From: Pseudomonas lopnurensis
Lineage (GTDB): Bacteria; Pseudomonadota; Gammaproteobacteria; Pseudomonadales; Pseudomonadaceae
Direction: 5' to 3'
NCBI RefSeq assembly: GCF_015070855.1
Contig: NZ_JADDIX010000066.1
Coordinates: 1 to 64,000, forward strand
Length of the DNA stretch: 64,000 bases
The notes beneath the pieces were generated by a model. The model had not been told where the DNA came from and did no database searches. It saw only the letters and a list, made by a program, of their open reading frames with translations. Of this stretch, positions 54,657 to 63,386 are shown piece by piece (position 1 is the stretch's first letter; each line of letters opens with the position of its first letter). The translations under genes were made by a program, and so were the position numbers.

Positions 54657-55838
54657 GAAGCTGTGCAGCCCGCGCAGCGCCCGTTCCAGCCAGCCGAAAC
54701 GGATGTGCTCCTGCTCCAGCCGGATGCGCTGGCCCAGGCGGTCGTCGCGCAGGTCCTCGAAGAGCGCCAGTTCGGCATCGTCCAGGCGCCGCAGTGTGGC
54801 CGTGCAGCGCTTGTCCGGCGGCTCTTCGCCCCAGAGCGGGCGATGTTCCAGCAAGGTTTCGCGGTCCATCAGCAGTGAGCGGGCCAGGGGGAAATGCGCA
54901 CGCAGGCGATCGAGAATCGCGAAGCCGTGGGTGTCGATGTCGCCCCAGTAGTGCAGCGGGCATCGGTGCAGCCAAGGGATGTCGCCCAGGCGGTCCAGCG
55001 CATAGCCCTGGCCGAACAGCAGGATGCTCCCGGCCTGCGCGGGAAACGCCAGGGCATTGGTCTCGTTCTCGGTGACGAATACCTGCCGGTGCTCCAGGTG
55101 CAGTGCGGCCAGTTGCTCCACCGGCATTTCCAGGTCGCTGAGGCCGCTGATCGCCAGGCGCGGATCGAGAATTCGCAGGCGTATGCGCAGCGGCTTGTCG
55201 CGCAGCCCGTAGCGGCGGCTGAAGGCGCGGGCGCCACGCGCCTGGGCATCGATGGCGGTGCTGGGCAATGCCAGGTCCAGCAGCTCGCCGAGCAGGCCGC
55301 GCCGCTGCTCGATGAACTTGCTGTCGACCCCGGGGATGTCCAGCTGGCGCAGGTACAGGCCGCTGTGGGGACGGGCGCGGAACCAGTGCAGCACCGCCAG
55401 CACCTTGTGCCAGTGTTCGCCCTGTTCCAGTACACGCAGGGGATAGCGGCATAGCCAGCCGTGCAGCGCGGGAAACGCCGCCAGGGTGGCCTCGGCCAAC
55501 TGGCGAAAACGCTCGGCCTCGCGGCGCCTGCCGAGCAGCGCCAGGGCGGCGTCCAGGCTGTCGACCCAGGCGCCATCGGGCACCTGATTGCGGCCCAGCT
55601 GGCGGTGATTGATCTCTTTCCATTGCAGCCGATAGGCCCCTTCGCCCGCCTGCAACAGCCGAATCCACTGGCGCACTTCGTCGAAACGTTCGGCCAGCGC
55701 CTGGTTGTCGGGCTTCTTCAGGCGCAGCTGCAGGGGGAAAAGCGCCTCATCGGCCAGCGAGGCGCGCAGCAGCGTGCCCTGGTCCCAGAGGCGTTGAAGC
55801 TGGGTTTTGAGATCGGTGGGGGTGGTCCAGACGGTCAT
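54654..55838 (-). CDS. jetD: Wadjet protein JetD (TOPRIM nuclease subunit)
   Basis: Predicted 394-aa protein with a DUF3322 N-terminal part (about 1-190) and a DUF2220 TOPRIM-like C-terminal part. The acidic metal site is visible as VTENETNAL (Glu257) and WGDIDTHGF (Asp300 and Asp302). In Wadjet systems JetD cleaves plasmid-sized circular DNA after loop extrusion by JetABC. It is the last gene of the leftward cluster, 20 bases after hepT and separated from jetC by the mntA-hepT pair; AAAGAGAAG precedes the ATG. Its stop codon lies in the palindrome 54605-54656. The length fits the family, so it appears intact. Confidence 0.92.
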   Translation of the reverse strand: MTVWTTPTDLKTQLQRLWDQGTLLRASLADEALFPLQLRLKKPDNQALAERFDEVRQWIRLLQAGEGAYRLQWKEINHRQLGRNQVPDGAWVDSLDAALALLGRRREAERFRQLAEATLAAFPALHGWLCRYPLRVLEQGEHWHKVLAVLHWFRARPHSGLYLRQLDIPGVDSKFIEQRRGLLGELLDLALPSTAIDAQARGARAFSRRYGLRDKPLRIRLRILDPRLAISGLSDLEMPVEQLAALHLEHRQVFVTENETNALAFPAQAGSILLFGQGYALDRLGDIPWLHRCPLHYWGDIDTHGFAILDRLRAHFPLARSLLMDRETLLEHRPLWGEEPPDKRCTATLRRLDDAELALFEDLRDDRLGQRIRLEQEHIRFGWLERALRGLHSF

Positions 55839-55858
55839 GCTTCTCTTTGTCGCATGGG

Positions 55859-56212
55859 TCAGGGCTGACGGTTCGACAAGGCCCGCAATTGCGTCAGGAG
55901 TGCAGGGAGGTCGTCCCGAACGATACTCCAGACTGTGTCGTCGTCAATGCCGAGGTAACCATGGATCAATCGATTTCGCGTGGCGATGATTTGTCGCCAG
56001 GCAATCTGCGTGTTGGCATTGCGCACTTCGTTCGGAATACGAGTGGCGGCTTCTCCTATCAGTTCGAGGTTACGCAATGTCGCATCGTAGGTCAGCGCGC
56101 TGGAAACGAAGGCGTGCTGATCGAGCCCCTCCGTATAATTCGCCACCTTCTCGATGAAGGCGATCATGTCATCGATGTAGAAGCGCCATTCGCGGCCGGT
56201 TTGTTCAGACAT
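55859..56212 (-). CDS. hepT: HEPN toxin HepT (DUF86)
   Basis: Predicted 117-aa helical protein of the HepT/DUF86 family. The RNase motif RX4HXY is intact as R79-NRLI-H84-G-Y86. Such proteins cleave RNA or tRNA and are kept inactive by the partner nucleotidyltransferase, which modifies the HEPN tyrosine. Its start overlaps the mntA stop by 8 bases, typical for the pair. It lies between jetC and jetD, which is not the usual place. GC appears lower than in the jet genes. Confidence 0.93.
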   Translation of the reverse strand: MSEQTGREWRFYIDDMIAFIEKVANYTEGLDQHAFVSSALTYDATLRNLELIGEAATRIPNEVRNANTQIAWRQIIATRNRLIHGYLGIDDDTVWSIVRDDLPALLTQLRALSNRQP

Positions 56213-56495
56213 TGACCGCTTCCTGTTCGATATAGGGCCGCAATTCCGGACGCAACGCTTTCTCCGTCACCAGATCGACGGGACGTTGCAGCCGATCTTC
56301 CAGGTAGAACTGAACGCCGAAATAACGCTCCGAGGTGGCTGGCCCGTCGAAAGCCACGAGGATATCCACGTCGCTGTCGTCGCGAGCGAGGTTCCTGGCT
56401 GTCGAACCGAACAGGGCCAGGCGGGCGACGCCGAAGCGGCTGGCCAGTATCGGCTTGCTGCGGGTGAGTACCTCGAGGGCCGTATCGCGGTTCAT
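56205..56495 (-). CDS. mntA: Minimal nucleotidyltransferase antitoxin MntA
   Basis: Predicted 96-aa MNT-family protein. The nucleotidyltransferase motif GSX10DXD is intact: G30-S31 and D42-V-D44. In MntA/HepT pairs it adds AMP units to the HEPN toxin and so neutralises it. GAAGAGG lies 6-12 bases ahead of the ATG, giving it its own initiation signal; it starts 42 bases after the jetC stop. Confidence 0.93.
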   Translation of the reverse strand: MNRDTALEVLTRSKPILASRFGVARLALFGSTARNLARDDSDVDILVAFDGPATSERYFGVQFYLEDRLQRPVDLVTEKALRPELRPYIEQEAVNV

Positions 56496-56537
56496 TTCAA
56501 TACCTCTTCATCGTAGGTCTGCTGACCATAGCGTGGA

Positions 56538-59500
56538 TCACTGCGTTGCGCCCAGCTGCTCCTTGCGCTCGCGGTATTCCTCGATGCTCAGGCAGCGCAG
56601 CTTCGATTCGCGGCCCTGCTCGTTGTGCACGAAGCCGACGCTGGCGACGTAGGGCTCGATGATGTGGATCTTCTGCAGCGGGGTGACGATCAGCAACTGC
56701 AGGTTGAGCTTCTTGAACAGTTCGAGCCCGTAGCGTGCCGATTCGTCGGAACCACGGCCGAAGGCTTCGTCGATCACCACGAAGCGGAACGAACGCGAGC
56801 GGGTCACGCCCCATTCCAGGCCGAAGCGGTAGGCCAGGCTGGCCGCCAGCACGGTGTAGGCCAGCTTCTCCTTCTGCCCGCCGGACTTGCCGCCCGAATC
56901 GCTGTAGTGTTCGTGTTCGCTGCCATCCTCGCGCCAGCGTTCGGAGGCGGAGAAGCCGAACCAGTTGCGCACGTCGCAGACCTTGCGGGTCCAGCGGCGG
57001 TCCTGGTCGCTCAGGCCTTCGCGGCCGCGGAAGCGCTCGATGATCCGCCGCACTTCGAGGAACTTGCCCTCGGCGTACTGCTCGTCGCCGCTGCCGGAGA
57101 GGCTGCCTTCGGTGCAGGCGCGCAGGCTGGCGCGGAACTCGGCGATCTCGCCGTCGCCGCTGGACTGCGCTTCCAGCTGGATCAGGCGACCGGGGTTGTA
57201 GTCGATTTCCCGCAGCGAGCGGTTGATCTCCTCGATGCGCTCGCGGATGTCGTGCTCCTCGCGGCGCAGCTGGCTCTGGAAGTTGGCGATCTCGTTGATG
57301 ATGTTTTCGTTGAGCATCGCCTTGAAGCGCTGCTCGAATTGCGGCAGGCCATCCTGCTCGAGGCTGTCGAGCATGGCGCGGTAATCCTCGGCGGCCGCCA
57401 GGCTGGCGTCCACCTCGCGGGTTTCCAGCGGGAACTCGATGCGGTACTCGCTCATGGCCTGGATGATGTTCTGGCTCAGGCGGTCCAGGCGCTTGTTCTC
57501 GCTGTCGATCCTGCCCTGCAGCCAGCCGCGCATGGCCTGCTCGCGATTGGCGCAGGATTCCACCGTCAGCGTGTGTTCACCCAGGGCTTCGGCGCGCAGG
57601 CTGTCGAGTTCGACGAAGCGCGCCTGCTGCTCGGGGCTTGCGGCGGTGTGCAGCGCGCGCGCCTCGTCGGTCAGGGCCTGGGCGTCTTCGTGCTTCTGCT
57701 CGCTGCGGCTCAGCTCGCGGTTCTTCTCGTCGAGCGCGTCGCGACCTTCGCGCAGTTCGTCTTCCAGCGCCTGCAACTGCCGTTGCAGCGTGCGCAGGGT
57801 GTCGGACTCGGCTTCGAGCTGCCGGCGCTCCTGTTCCAGGCCATGGATCTGCGTGAGCAGGGGCCGCCAGTCCAGCGCCTCGAAGCTGTCGAATACCGAT
57901 AGTTGGTTGAGCAGGCCGAGGCGTTCATCGAGGTCGCGCTGGCGCTGCTGCAGCTCGGCCAGTTGCATGGCCTGTCGCTGGATGCGCGTTTGCAGATCGT
58001 CGGCCTGCCCGGCCAGGGCGGCGATCTTCTGCTCGTTGCTCCAGCCGAGGATGTACTGGGTGCGGTCGCCCAGCCGGCGGCGATCGTCCTTCTCGTGGCG
58101 CTCCTGGCCGGACTTCACCTGGCCGGCGCGGGTGACCGCCTTGTCCTCGCGGCGGAACTGTTCCAGCGAGGCGCAGCAGGCATAGTCGAAGCGTCGCGCC
58201 AGCTCCTGCTCCAGCCAGTCGTAGAAGGGCGTGTCCGGCTTGATCTGCAGCTTGCGCAGCAGCGACTCGGGGTGCGTTTCGGCCGGCGTCTGCAGGCGCC
58301 GCTCACGGACCCGGAAGTAGACCAGCCGCTCGCCCAGGTGGGTCTGTTCGACCCATTGCGCGACCTGGGCGTAGCGCGCGTCGGGCACCAGCAGCGACAG
58401 GCCGAAGTTGTGCAGCAGGCGCTCGGCGACGCCTTCCCAGTCGCGCTGGTCTTCGCGCACCTGCAGCAGTTCGCCGACGAAGGGCAGCGCGGCCTCGTCC
58501 AGCTCCAGCGCCTGGCAGAGGCGCGAACGGATGTCGAGAATCCGCGCCGGCAGATTGGAGCGGCGACTGCGCAGCGACTCCAGCTCGGTTTCGAGCTGCC
58601 GATGCTGCTGGCGCAGGTCGCGCAATTCGACGGCGGCTTCGGTCTGGCCGTTCTGCGCGCTGTCGCGCTGTTGTTGGCACTGCTCGACCAGGCCGGGCAG
58701 CGCCTGACGGTTGGCCAGGAACGGCTCGGCGTCGTTCGCCTGCGGCAGCTGCAGCGCGCCGGCGAGGTGGTCATAGCGTTCGGCGGCATGCTGGCGGCGC
58801 TGCTGGTCCGCTTCCAGTCGGGCGACTTCCTGCCTGATCGACGCCAGGCGGTCACCGCCGTTCTGGGCGATGGCGCGGGTCAGTTCGTCGCGTTTCGACT
58901 GGCCCTGCCGCTGGTGCTCCTGCAGCGCGCGGCGCTGCTCGCGCTGGCGGGCGATGTCCTGGGCGAGGTTATCCAGGCGCTTGTCCAGCAACTCGGCCTT
59001 GAGCCCGGCGAACCAGGGCGCCAGCGCTTCGCGGCAGGCGACCAGCCCTTGCGCCTGCTCCGAGGCTTCGGCGTAACGCTGGCAGTTGTCCACCATCGGT
59101 CGCAGCAGGCCGATCTGCCGCTTGGCCTTGAGCACCGCCTCGTGGGCGCGATTGAGATCGTCGAAGTGGTGGATCAGCGCCTGGATGCGTTCGTCCAGCG
59201 GAAACTCCTCGAGCATGTGTTCGCGGACGAAATCGGTGAGGTTGCCCACCGATTTCATCGATACGGTCTGGCTGAACAGCTCCAGCGCCTGGTCGTCGGC
59301 GATGCCGAAGCGGCGGCGGAAGGCGGCGCTGTAGGCGGCGAAGCTGGGTTCGAGCTCGACGTGGGGCAGCTCGCGCAGGCGTTTGCGCAGGGCGTTGAGG
59401 TCGCTGCCGAAGCTGGCGAAGTGTTCGGTGATCGACAGCGGACGGTCCGCGACGACATAGAAGCGTTCCGGCTGGCCGCGGTTGTCGCTGATGTAGAACA

Positions 59501-59921
59501 CCTGGGCGAGGGTGACGTGCTGGTCGAAGCCCTCGTTGTAGAAATGACCGAGGATCACCGAATAGCTGTTGTGGTCACGCAGCGCCACCGGCTTGGCGCT
59601 GAGGCCGGCTTCGCTGCGCTCGGACTTGTAGTAACCCAGCACGTAGGAGCGCAGCGTGCGTTCCCTGGCCTCGGCGCCGGCGGCCTTGTTGTAGGCGATC
59701 TTCTGCGCGGGCACCAGCAGGGTGGTGATGGCGTCCACCAGGGTCGATTTGCCGGAGCCGATGTCGCCGGTCAGCAGCGCATTGTCGCCGCGGGTGGGAA
59801 AGCGCCAGACCCGCTGGTCGAAGGTGCCCCAGTTGTACACCTCGATAGCGTGCAGGCGGAAACCGGCGCGCTCGTCACTGCTGGCGAAATCGAGCAGGGA
59901 AAGCGTGTCGGGAGCGTTCAT
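56538..59921 (-). CDS. jetC: Wadjet SMC-like ATPase JetC
   Basis: Predicted 1127-aa SMC/MukB-like ATPase, the loop-extruding motor of Wadjet. Walker A is GDIGSGKST at 52-60. Long coiled coils with many Gln/Glu/Arg/Leu residues run from about 270 to 900 with a hinge in the middle. The ABC signature SGGQ is at 1013-1016 and Walker B VVIDEA ends at Glu1052. All ATPase motifs are intact. The ATG at 59921 overlaps the jetB stop (ATGA). It topologically recognises and extrudes small circular DNA so that JetD can cut it. Confidence 0.95.
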   Translation of the reverse strand: MNAPDTLSLLDFASSDERAGFRLHAIEVYNWGTFDQRVWRFPTRGDNALLTGDIGSGKSTLVDAITTLLVPAQKIAYNKAAGAEARERTLRSYVLGYYKSERSEAGLSAKPVALRDHNSYSVILGHFYNEGFDQHVTLAQVFYISDNRGQPERFYVVADRPLSITEHFASFGSDLNALRKRLRELPHVELEPSFAAYSAAFRRRFGIADDQALELFSQTVSMKSVGNLTDFVREHMLEEFPLDERIQALIHHFDDLNRAHEAVLKAKRQIGLLRPMVDNCQRYAEASEQAQGLVACREALAPWFAGLKAELLDKRLDNLAQDIARQREQRRALQEHQRQGQSKRDELTRAIAQNGGDRLASIRQEVARLEADQQRRQHAAERYDHLAGALQLPQANDAEPFLANRQALPGLVEQCQQQRDSAQNGQTEAAVELRDLRQQHRQLETELESLRSRRSNLPARILDIRSRLCQALELDEAALPFVGELLQVREDQRDWEGVAERLLHNFGLSLLVPDARYAQVAQWVEQTHLGERLVYFRVRERRLQTPAETHPESLLRKLQIKPDTPFYDWLEQELARRFDYACCASLEQFRREDKAVTRAGQVKSGQERHEKDDRRRLGDRTQYILGWSNEQKIAALAGQADDLQTRIQRQAMQLAELQQRQRDLDERLGLLNQLSVFDSFEALDWRPLLTQIHGLEQERRQLEAESDTLRTLQRQLQALEDELREGRDALDEKNRELSRSEQKHEDAQALTDEARALHTAASPEQQARFVELDSLRAEALGEHTLTVESCANREQAMRGWLQGRIDSENKRLDRLSQNIIQAMSEYRIEFPLETREVDASLAAAEDYRAMLDSLEQDGLPQFEQRFKAMLNENIINEIANFQSQLRREEHDIRERIEEINRSLREIDYNPGRLIQLEAQSSGDGEIAEFRASLRACTEGSLSGSGDEQYAEGKFLEVRRIIERFRGREGLSDQDRRWTRKVCDVRNWFGFSASERWREDGSEHEHYSDSGGKSGGQKEKLAYTVLAASLAYRFGLEWGVTRSRSFRFVVIDEAFGRGSDESARYGLELFKKLNLQLLIVTPLQKIHIIEPYVASVGFVHNEQGRESKLRCLSIEEYRERKEQLGATQ

Positions 59922-60508
59922 GGCTGTTCCTCCGTGCCGTGCTGGCCGGCGTATTCGCCGAGGCGCTGGTCGAACTCGTTGAGCCATTGCGCATCGACGA
60001 ACGCCTTGAGGATGCGCCGCACCTCGTACAGCGATTCGTCCTGGCCGCGCAGCCTGCGCAGGAAGCCGAGCTCGACAATCTTGGCGACGTGCGCGTCGAT
60101 GCGATCGACCAGCCGGGCTTCGTTGCTGCCCTCGGGCAGGAACAGGCGCAGCATCTCGGCGAGCTGTTCGCGCGACAGGATCAGCCGTTCGCCGCCAGCG
60201 GCATCCGCTTCGGCCAGGCGCTTGCGCAGCAATGCCAGCAACAGGCTCACTGGGTAGCTGAGCTGGCGCCGCGGAACCAGCCGCGGCAGGGCACTGCCGT
60301 CCTCGTCGGCGCGCTGCGCGAGGTAGGCGTAGCCTTCGGCCTCGTCGAGGATCAGTTCCAGGCCGATCACGCCCAGGTAATCGCGCGCGGCAGCTTGCCG
60401 GTCGAGCAGTTGCTGCCACTGCGCGGCATCGTCCTCGCGGTAGAGCACGCCCTTGAACAGGGCGATCAGCAGCAGCGAGAAGGCATTGTCGGGTGTGGTG
60501 TCGCTCAT
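59918..60508 (-). CDS. jetB: Wadjet kite-like subunit JetB (DUF4194)
   Basis: Predicted 196-aa winged-helix, MukE/kite-like protein (DUF4194) that binds the JetC motor. Features are the hydrophobic YPVSLLLALLRKRLAE stretch (about 85-100) and the C-terminal LGFLRRLRGQDESLYEVRRI winged helix. It starts 4 bases after the jetA stop and overlaps jetC by 4 bases. Confidence 0.92.
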   Translation of the reverse strand: MSDTTPDNAFSLLLIALFKGVLYREDDAAQWQQLLDRQAAARDYLGVIGLELILDEAEGYAYLAQRADEDGSALPRLVPRRQLSYPVSLLLALLRKRLAEADAAGGERLILSREQLAEMLRLFLPEGSNEARLVDRIDAHVAKIVELGFLRRLRGQDESLYEVRRILKAFVDAQWLNEFDQRLGEYAGQHGTEEQP

Positions 60509-60512
60509 GTCG

Positions 60513-61949
60513 TCATTGGCCGAATACGATCAGGGGAATGCTGGCGCGGCGCAGGGTGCCGCTGGCGTCCTGCCATTGCACCAGCTGCGGCTGGTTTTCA
60601 TCGAAGGCGCAGTGGCGGTCGCTGGCGGCCAGGTCCAGGTAGGCGACCAGCTCGGCCAGGCCGTGTTGCATGGGATACGTCTCCAGCAACTCGCCGAGGC
60701 TGATCCGCGGACGCTGGCGCAGGGCCTGGCGGATCTGCTCAAGCAGGCGCGCCTTGTCGACGTGGAACTGGTTGAACAGCGCCTCGCCGCCGCTCTCGTC
60801 CTCGCCTTCGAGGAGGATCAGGGTTTCGATCTTCGGCCGCAAGGGCGGGCTATAGAGTGGCCGGTCGAGTGGCAGGGTCAGTTCCGGCGCGGGCGCATCG
60901 ATGCCGAGCAGTTCGGCGTTCGGCGGCTGCTCGCGTACGGCCAGGGCCCGGGTTTCGATATCGCGCAGCAGGTGCATGATTCGCCGATTCTCCAGCCAGG
61001 CCTGGTCGTCCAGGTAGCGGCGCAACTGCTCGGACAGCCGTGCCACGGTGCGCTGGGCCATCTCGCCGGCTTCCAGCCAGTCGTAGTGCACGCGCAGCAG
61101 GCGCCGGTCCGGCTCCAGGCTTTGTACCGGCGCGAGCGCGAAGGCCTTGTGCAGCAGCTCGGACAGTTCTTCCTGGCGCGCCGGCGACATCAGGAACTCC
61201 CAGAAGGCGCGGAAGCTGCGGCCCTGGTCGGAATCGGAAATGGCGTCGCGCTCGCCGAAAATCTCCGCGAGCAACTCGCCCTTGCCGCCGCCCCAGGTGG
61301 CGATGCGTTCGCGCACCTGGCGATCGAGGTCGCGGAAGTTCTGTTCCACCTGGCGAAAATCGGCCAGCAGGCTGCGCGAGCTGGCGTCGACTTCCAGGAA
61401 GCGCTCGCGCACTCGCGTATCGTCCATCAGCGCGACGTCGCCGGCTCGAATCCTGGCGATCTCCTCGTCCAGCGCCGCCTTGCGCTTTTCCAGTTCGAGG
61501 ATGCGCGCCTGGGGATCGGTCTCACTGCCCTGGACCATCTGTCGCAGCAGCTCGAAGATCGACAGCAAGCGCGATTCGGTACCGACGAACTGGCGCTTGC
61601 CCAGACTGGCCAGCCATTCGATGGCCTTTTCGCTGGCAGGCGTCAGCTCGAAATGGGCCTCATCGTTGCCCGGTGGGTAGAACTTGCGCAGCCAGCCGTT
61701 GGCGTTGTCGGCCCATTCGTCGAGATAGGCGCTGGCGCTGCGCGGAAAGAGGGGTTCGTCCGCCTCCTGGTTGAGGCTGTAGAGCCTGTCCTCGAGCAGC
61801 GAAGCCAGGCTGCGGGCGTCCAGGCTGCGGCGATTGGGCGCGACGAAGGCCTGTTGCAGGAAGCTCGCGATCAGCGGTGCATGGTCGGCGCGCAACAGTC
61901 GCCAGGCCGGATGGCGCTGGCGCAGGGCGAGCAGTTGCGCATAGTCCAT
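60513..61949 (-). CDS. jetA: Wadjet kleisin-like subunit JetA (DUF3375)
   Basis: Predicted 478-aa MukF/kleisin-like protein (DUF3375) with an N-terminal winged-helix region (about 1-130), a coiled-coil middle (about 150-235, LELEKRKAALDEEIARIRAG) and a C-terminal domain. With JetB and JetC it forms the SMC complex of type I Wadjet. Its ATG overlaps the apeB stop by one base (TGATG on the coding strand). No promoter is apparent inside apeB, so expression from the apeB promoter with translational coupling is likely. Confidence 0.93.
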   Translation of the reverse strand: MDYAQLLALRQRHPAWRLLRADHAPLIASFLQQAFVAPNRRSLDARSLASLLEDRLYSLNQEADEPLFPRSASAYLDEWADNANGWLRKFYPPGNDEAHFELTPASEKAIEWLASLGKRQFVGTESRLLSIFELLRQMVQGSETDPQARILELEKRKAALDEEIARIRAGDVALMDDTRVRERFLEVDASSRSLLADFRQVEQNFRDLDRQVRERIATWGGGKGELLAEIFGERDAISDSDQGRSFRAFWEFLMSPARQEELSELLHKAFALAPVQSLEPDRRLLRVHYDWLEAGEMAQRTVARLSEQLRRYLDDQAWLENRRIMHLLRDIETRALAVREQPPNAELLGIDAPAPELTLPLDRPLYSPPLRPKIETLILLEGEDESGGEALFNQFHVDKARLLEQIRQALRQRPRISLGELLETYPMQHGLAELVAYLDLAASDRHCAFDENQPQLVQWQDASGTLRRASIPLIVFGQ

Positions 61950-63238
61950 CAGGGCAGCTCGGCGCTCGAATAAAAGGCGCCGAGCACCTTCACCAGATGC
62001 GCCAGGTCCTGGCTGCCGGCGAGTTCGCGGATCGAATGCATGGCAAAGGTCGGCAGGCCGATGTCCACGGTGCGCACGCCGAGCTGGCTGGCGGTGATCG
62101 GGCCGATGGTCGAGCCGCAGCCCATGTCGCTGCGGGTGACGAAGCTCTGCACCGGTACTTCGTTTTCCAGGCACAGGTGGCGGAAGAAGCCTGCGGTTTC
62201 GCTGCTGGTGGCGTAGCGCTGGTTGCTGTTGACCTTGATCACCGGGCCGGCATTGAGTTTCGGGCCGTGGTTGCCGTCGTGCTTGTCGGCATAGTTCGGG
62301 TGAACGGCGTGGGCATTGTCGGCGGAGATCAGCAGCGAGCGGTTGATCGCGCGCTGGAAATCGTCCTCTTCGGGCAGCAGGCGACGCAGCACCTGTTCGA
62401 GGAAGGGACCGTCGGCGCCACACATCGAGGCCGAGCCGACTTCTTCGTGGTCGGTGCAGACCAGTACGCAGGTTTCGTCCGGGCCGGCGTCGAACAGGGC
62501 CTGCAGGCCCGCGAAGCAGGACAGCAGGTTGTCCAGCCGGGCGCCGGCGATGAAGTCGCCGTTGAGGCCGATGACCGCCGCCGGCTGGGTGTCGTAGAAG
62601 CTCAGTTCGAAGTCCAGCACCACATCGGCGACCAGGCCGTGCTCGCGGCCGAGCTGGTCGGCGAGCAGGGCGCGGAAGTCCGAGCTTTCCTGGCTGGCGA
62701 TCTGCGCGAGGATCGGTGGCAGTTCGTTCTGGGCGTTGATCGCCCAGCCCTGGTTGGCTTCCCGGTTGAGGTGGATCGCGAGGTTGGGAATGCTGGCGAT
62801 CGGCTGCCTGAAATCGATCAGCTGGCTTTCGATGCGCCCGTCGCGGCTGTAGGTGACGCGCCCGGCCAGGGATAGATCACGGTCGAACCACGGCGCCAGC
62901 AGGGCGCCACCGTAGACCTCCACGCCCAGTTGCCAGAAGCCCTGGCGCTGCAGTTCCGGCTGCGGCTTGACGCGCAGGCAGGGGCTGTCGGTGTGAGCGC
63001 CGACCAGCCGCAGGCCGTGTTCGGCGAGGGGCTTGCCGCCGAGTTGAAAGGCGATGATGGCCGAGTCGTTGCGGGTCACGTAGTAGCGCCCACCGGCTTC
63101 GGTATGCCAGGGCTCGCGCTCGTCGAGTGCCTTGTAGCCAGCGGCCTGCAGGGTTTGGGCAAGGCTGGCGGTGGCATGGAAGGGGGTGGGGGAGGCCTTG
63201 AGGTAATCGATCAGGCCCTGGTTGAGTTCATCGCGCAT
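61949..63238 (-). CDS. apeB: M18-family aspartyl aminopeptidase ApeB
   Basis: Predicted 429-aa zinc aminopeptidase of family M18, exactly the family length in pseudomonads. Metal-site motifs are [13 protein letters not shown] (about 80-92), [13 protein letters not shown] and the C-terminal [13 protein letters not shown]...MHSIRE. It removes N-terminal acidic or other residues from peptides in the cytoplasm. GGAG precedes the ATG at 63238; an in-frame ATG at 63265 would add nine residues. Downstream, jetA overlaps its stop, linking a housekeeping gene to the defence cluster. Confidence 0.94.
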   Translation of the reverse strand: MRDELNQGLIDYLKASPTPFHATASLAQTLQAAGYKALDEREPWHTEAGGRYYVTRNDSAIIAFQLGGKPLAEHGLRLVGAHTDSPCLRVKPQPELQRQGFWQLGVEVYGGALLAPWFDRDLSLAGRVTYSRDGRIESQLIDFRQPIASIPNLAIHLNREANQGWAINAQNELPPILAQIASQESSDFRALLADQLGREHGLVADVVLDFELSFYDTQPAAVIGLNGDFIAGARLDNLLSCFAGLQALFDAGPDETCVLVCTDHEEVGSASMCGADGPFLEQVLRRLLPEEDDFQRAINRSLLISADNAHAVHPNYADKHDGNHGPKLNAGPVIKVNSNQRYATSSETAGFFRHLCLENEVPVQSFVTRSDMGCGSTIGPITASQLGVRTVDIGLPTFAMHSIRELAGSQDLAHLVKVLGAFYSSAELP

Positions 63239-63275
63239 GGGGGGCTCCGGACGGCAAGGCCACAAAGTCTATAGC

Positions 63276-63292
63276 ATTCACCGGTGGTGAAT
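63276..63292. promoter_or_regulatory. Short palindrome in the apeB promoter region
   Basis: ATTCACC-GGT-GGTGAAT, perfect 7-bp arms, 38 bases upstream of apeB. On the minus strand a TATAGA that could be a -10 follows 2 bases later. It could be an operator controlling apeB and the coupled jet genes, but no binding protein can be named. Confidence 0.35.
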
Positions 63293-63386
63293 AAGCGTGG
63301 AATCAGGGGCGGGGCCCGGCGCGCTGTCGGGCTTCGGCGCCACGCACCTCGACCAGGCCAGGCGACGGCGCACTCCCGAGCTCCCC

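Noticed and set aside
57903-60257. 784-codon plus-strand frame opposite jetC
   Set aside because: Antisense image of the JetC coiled coil and head; Leu/Gln-rich without motifs.
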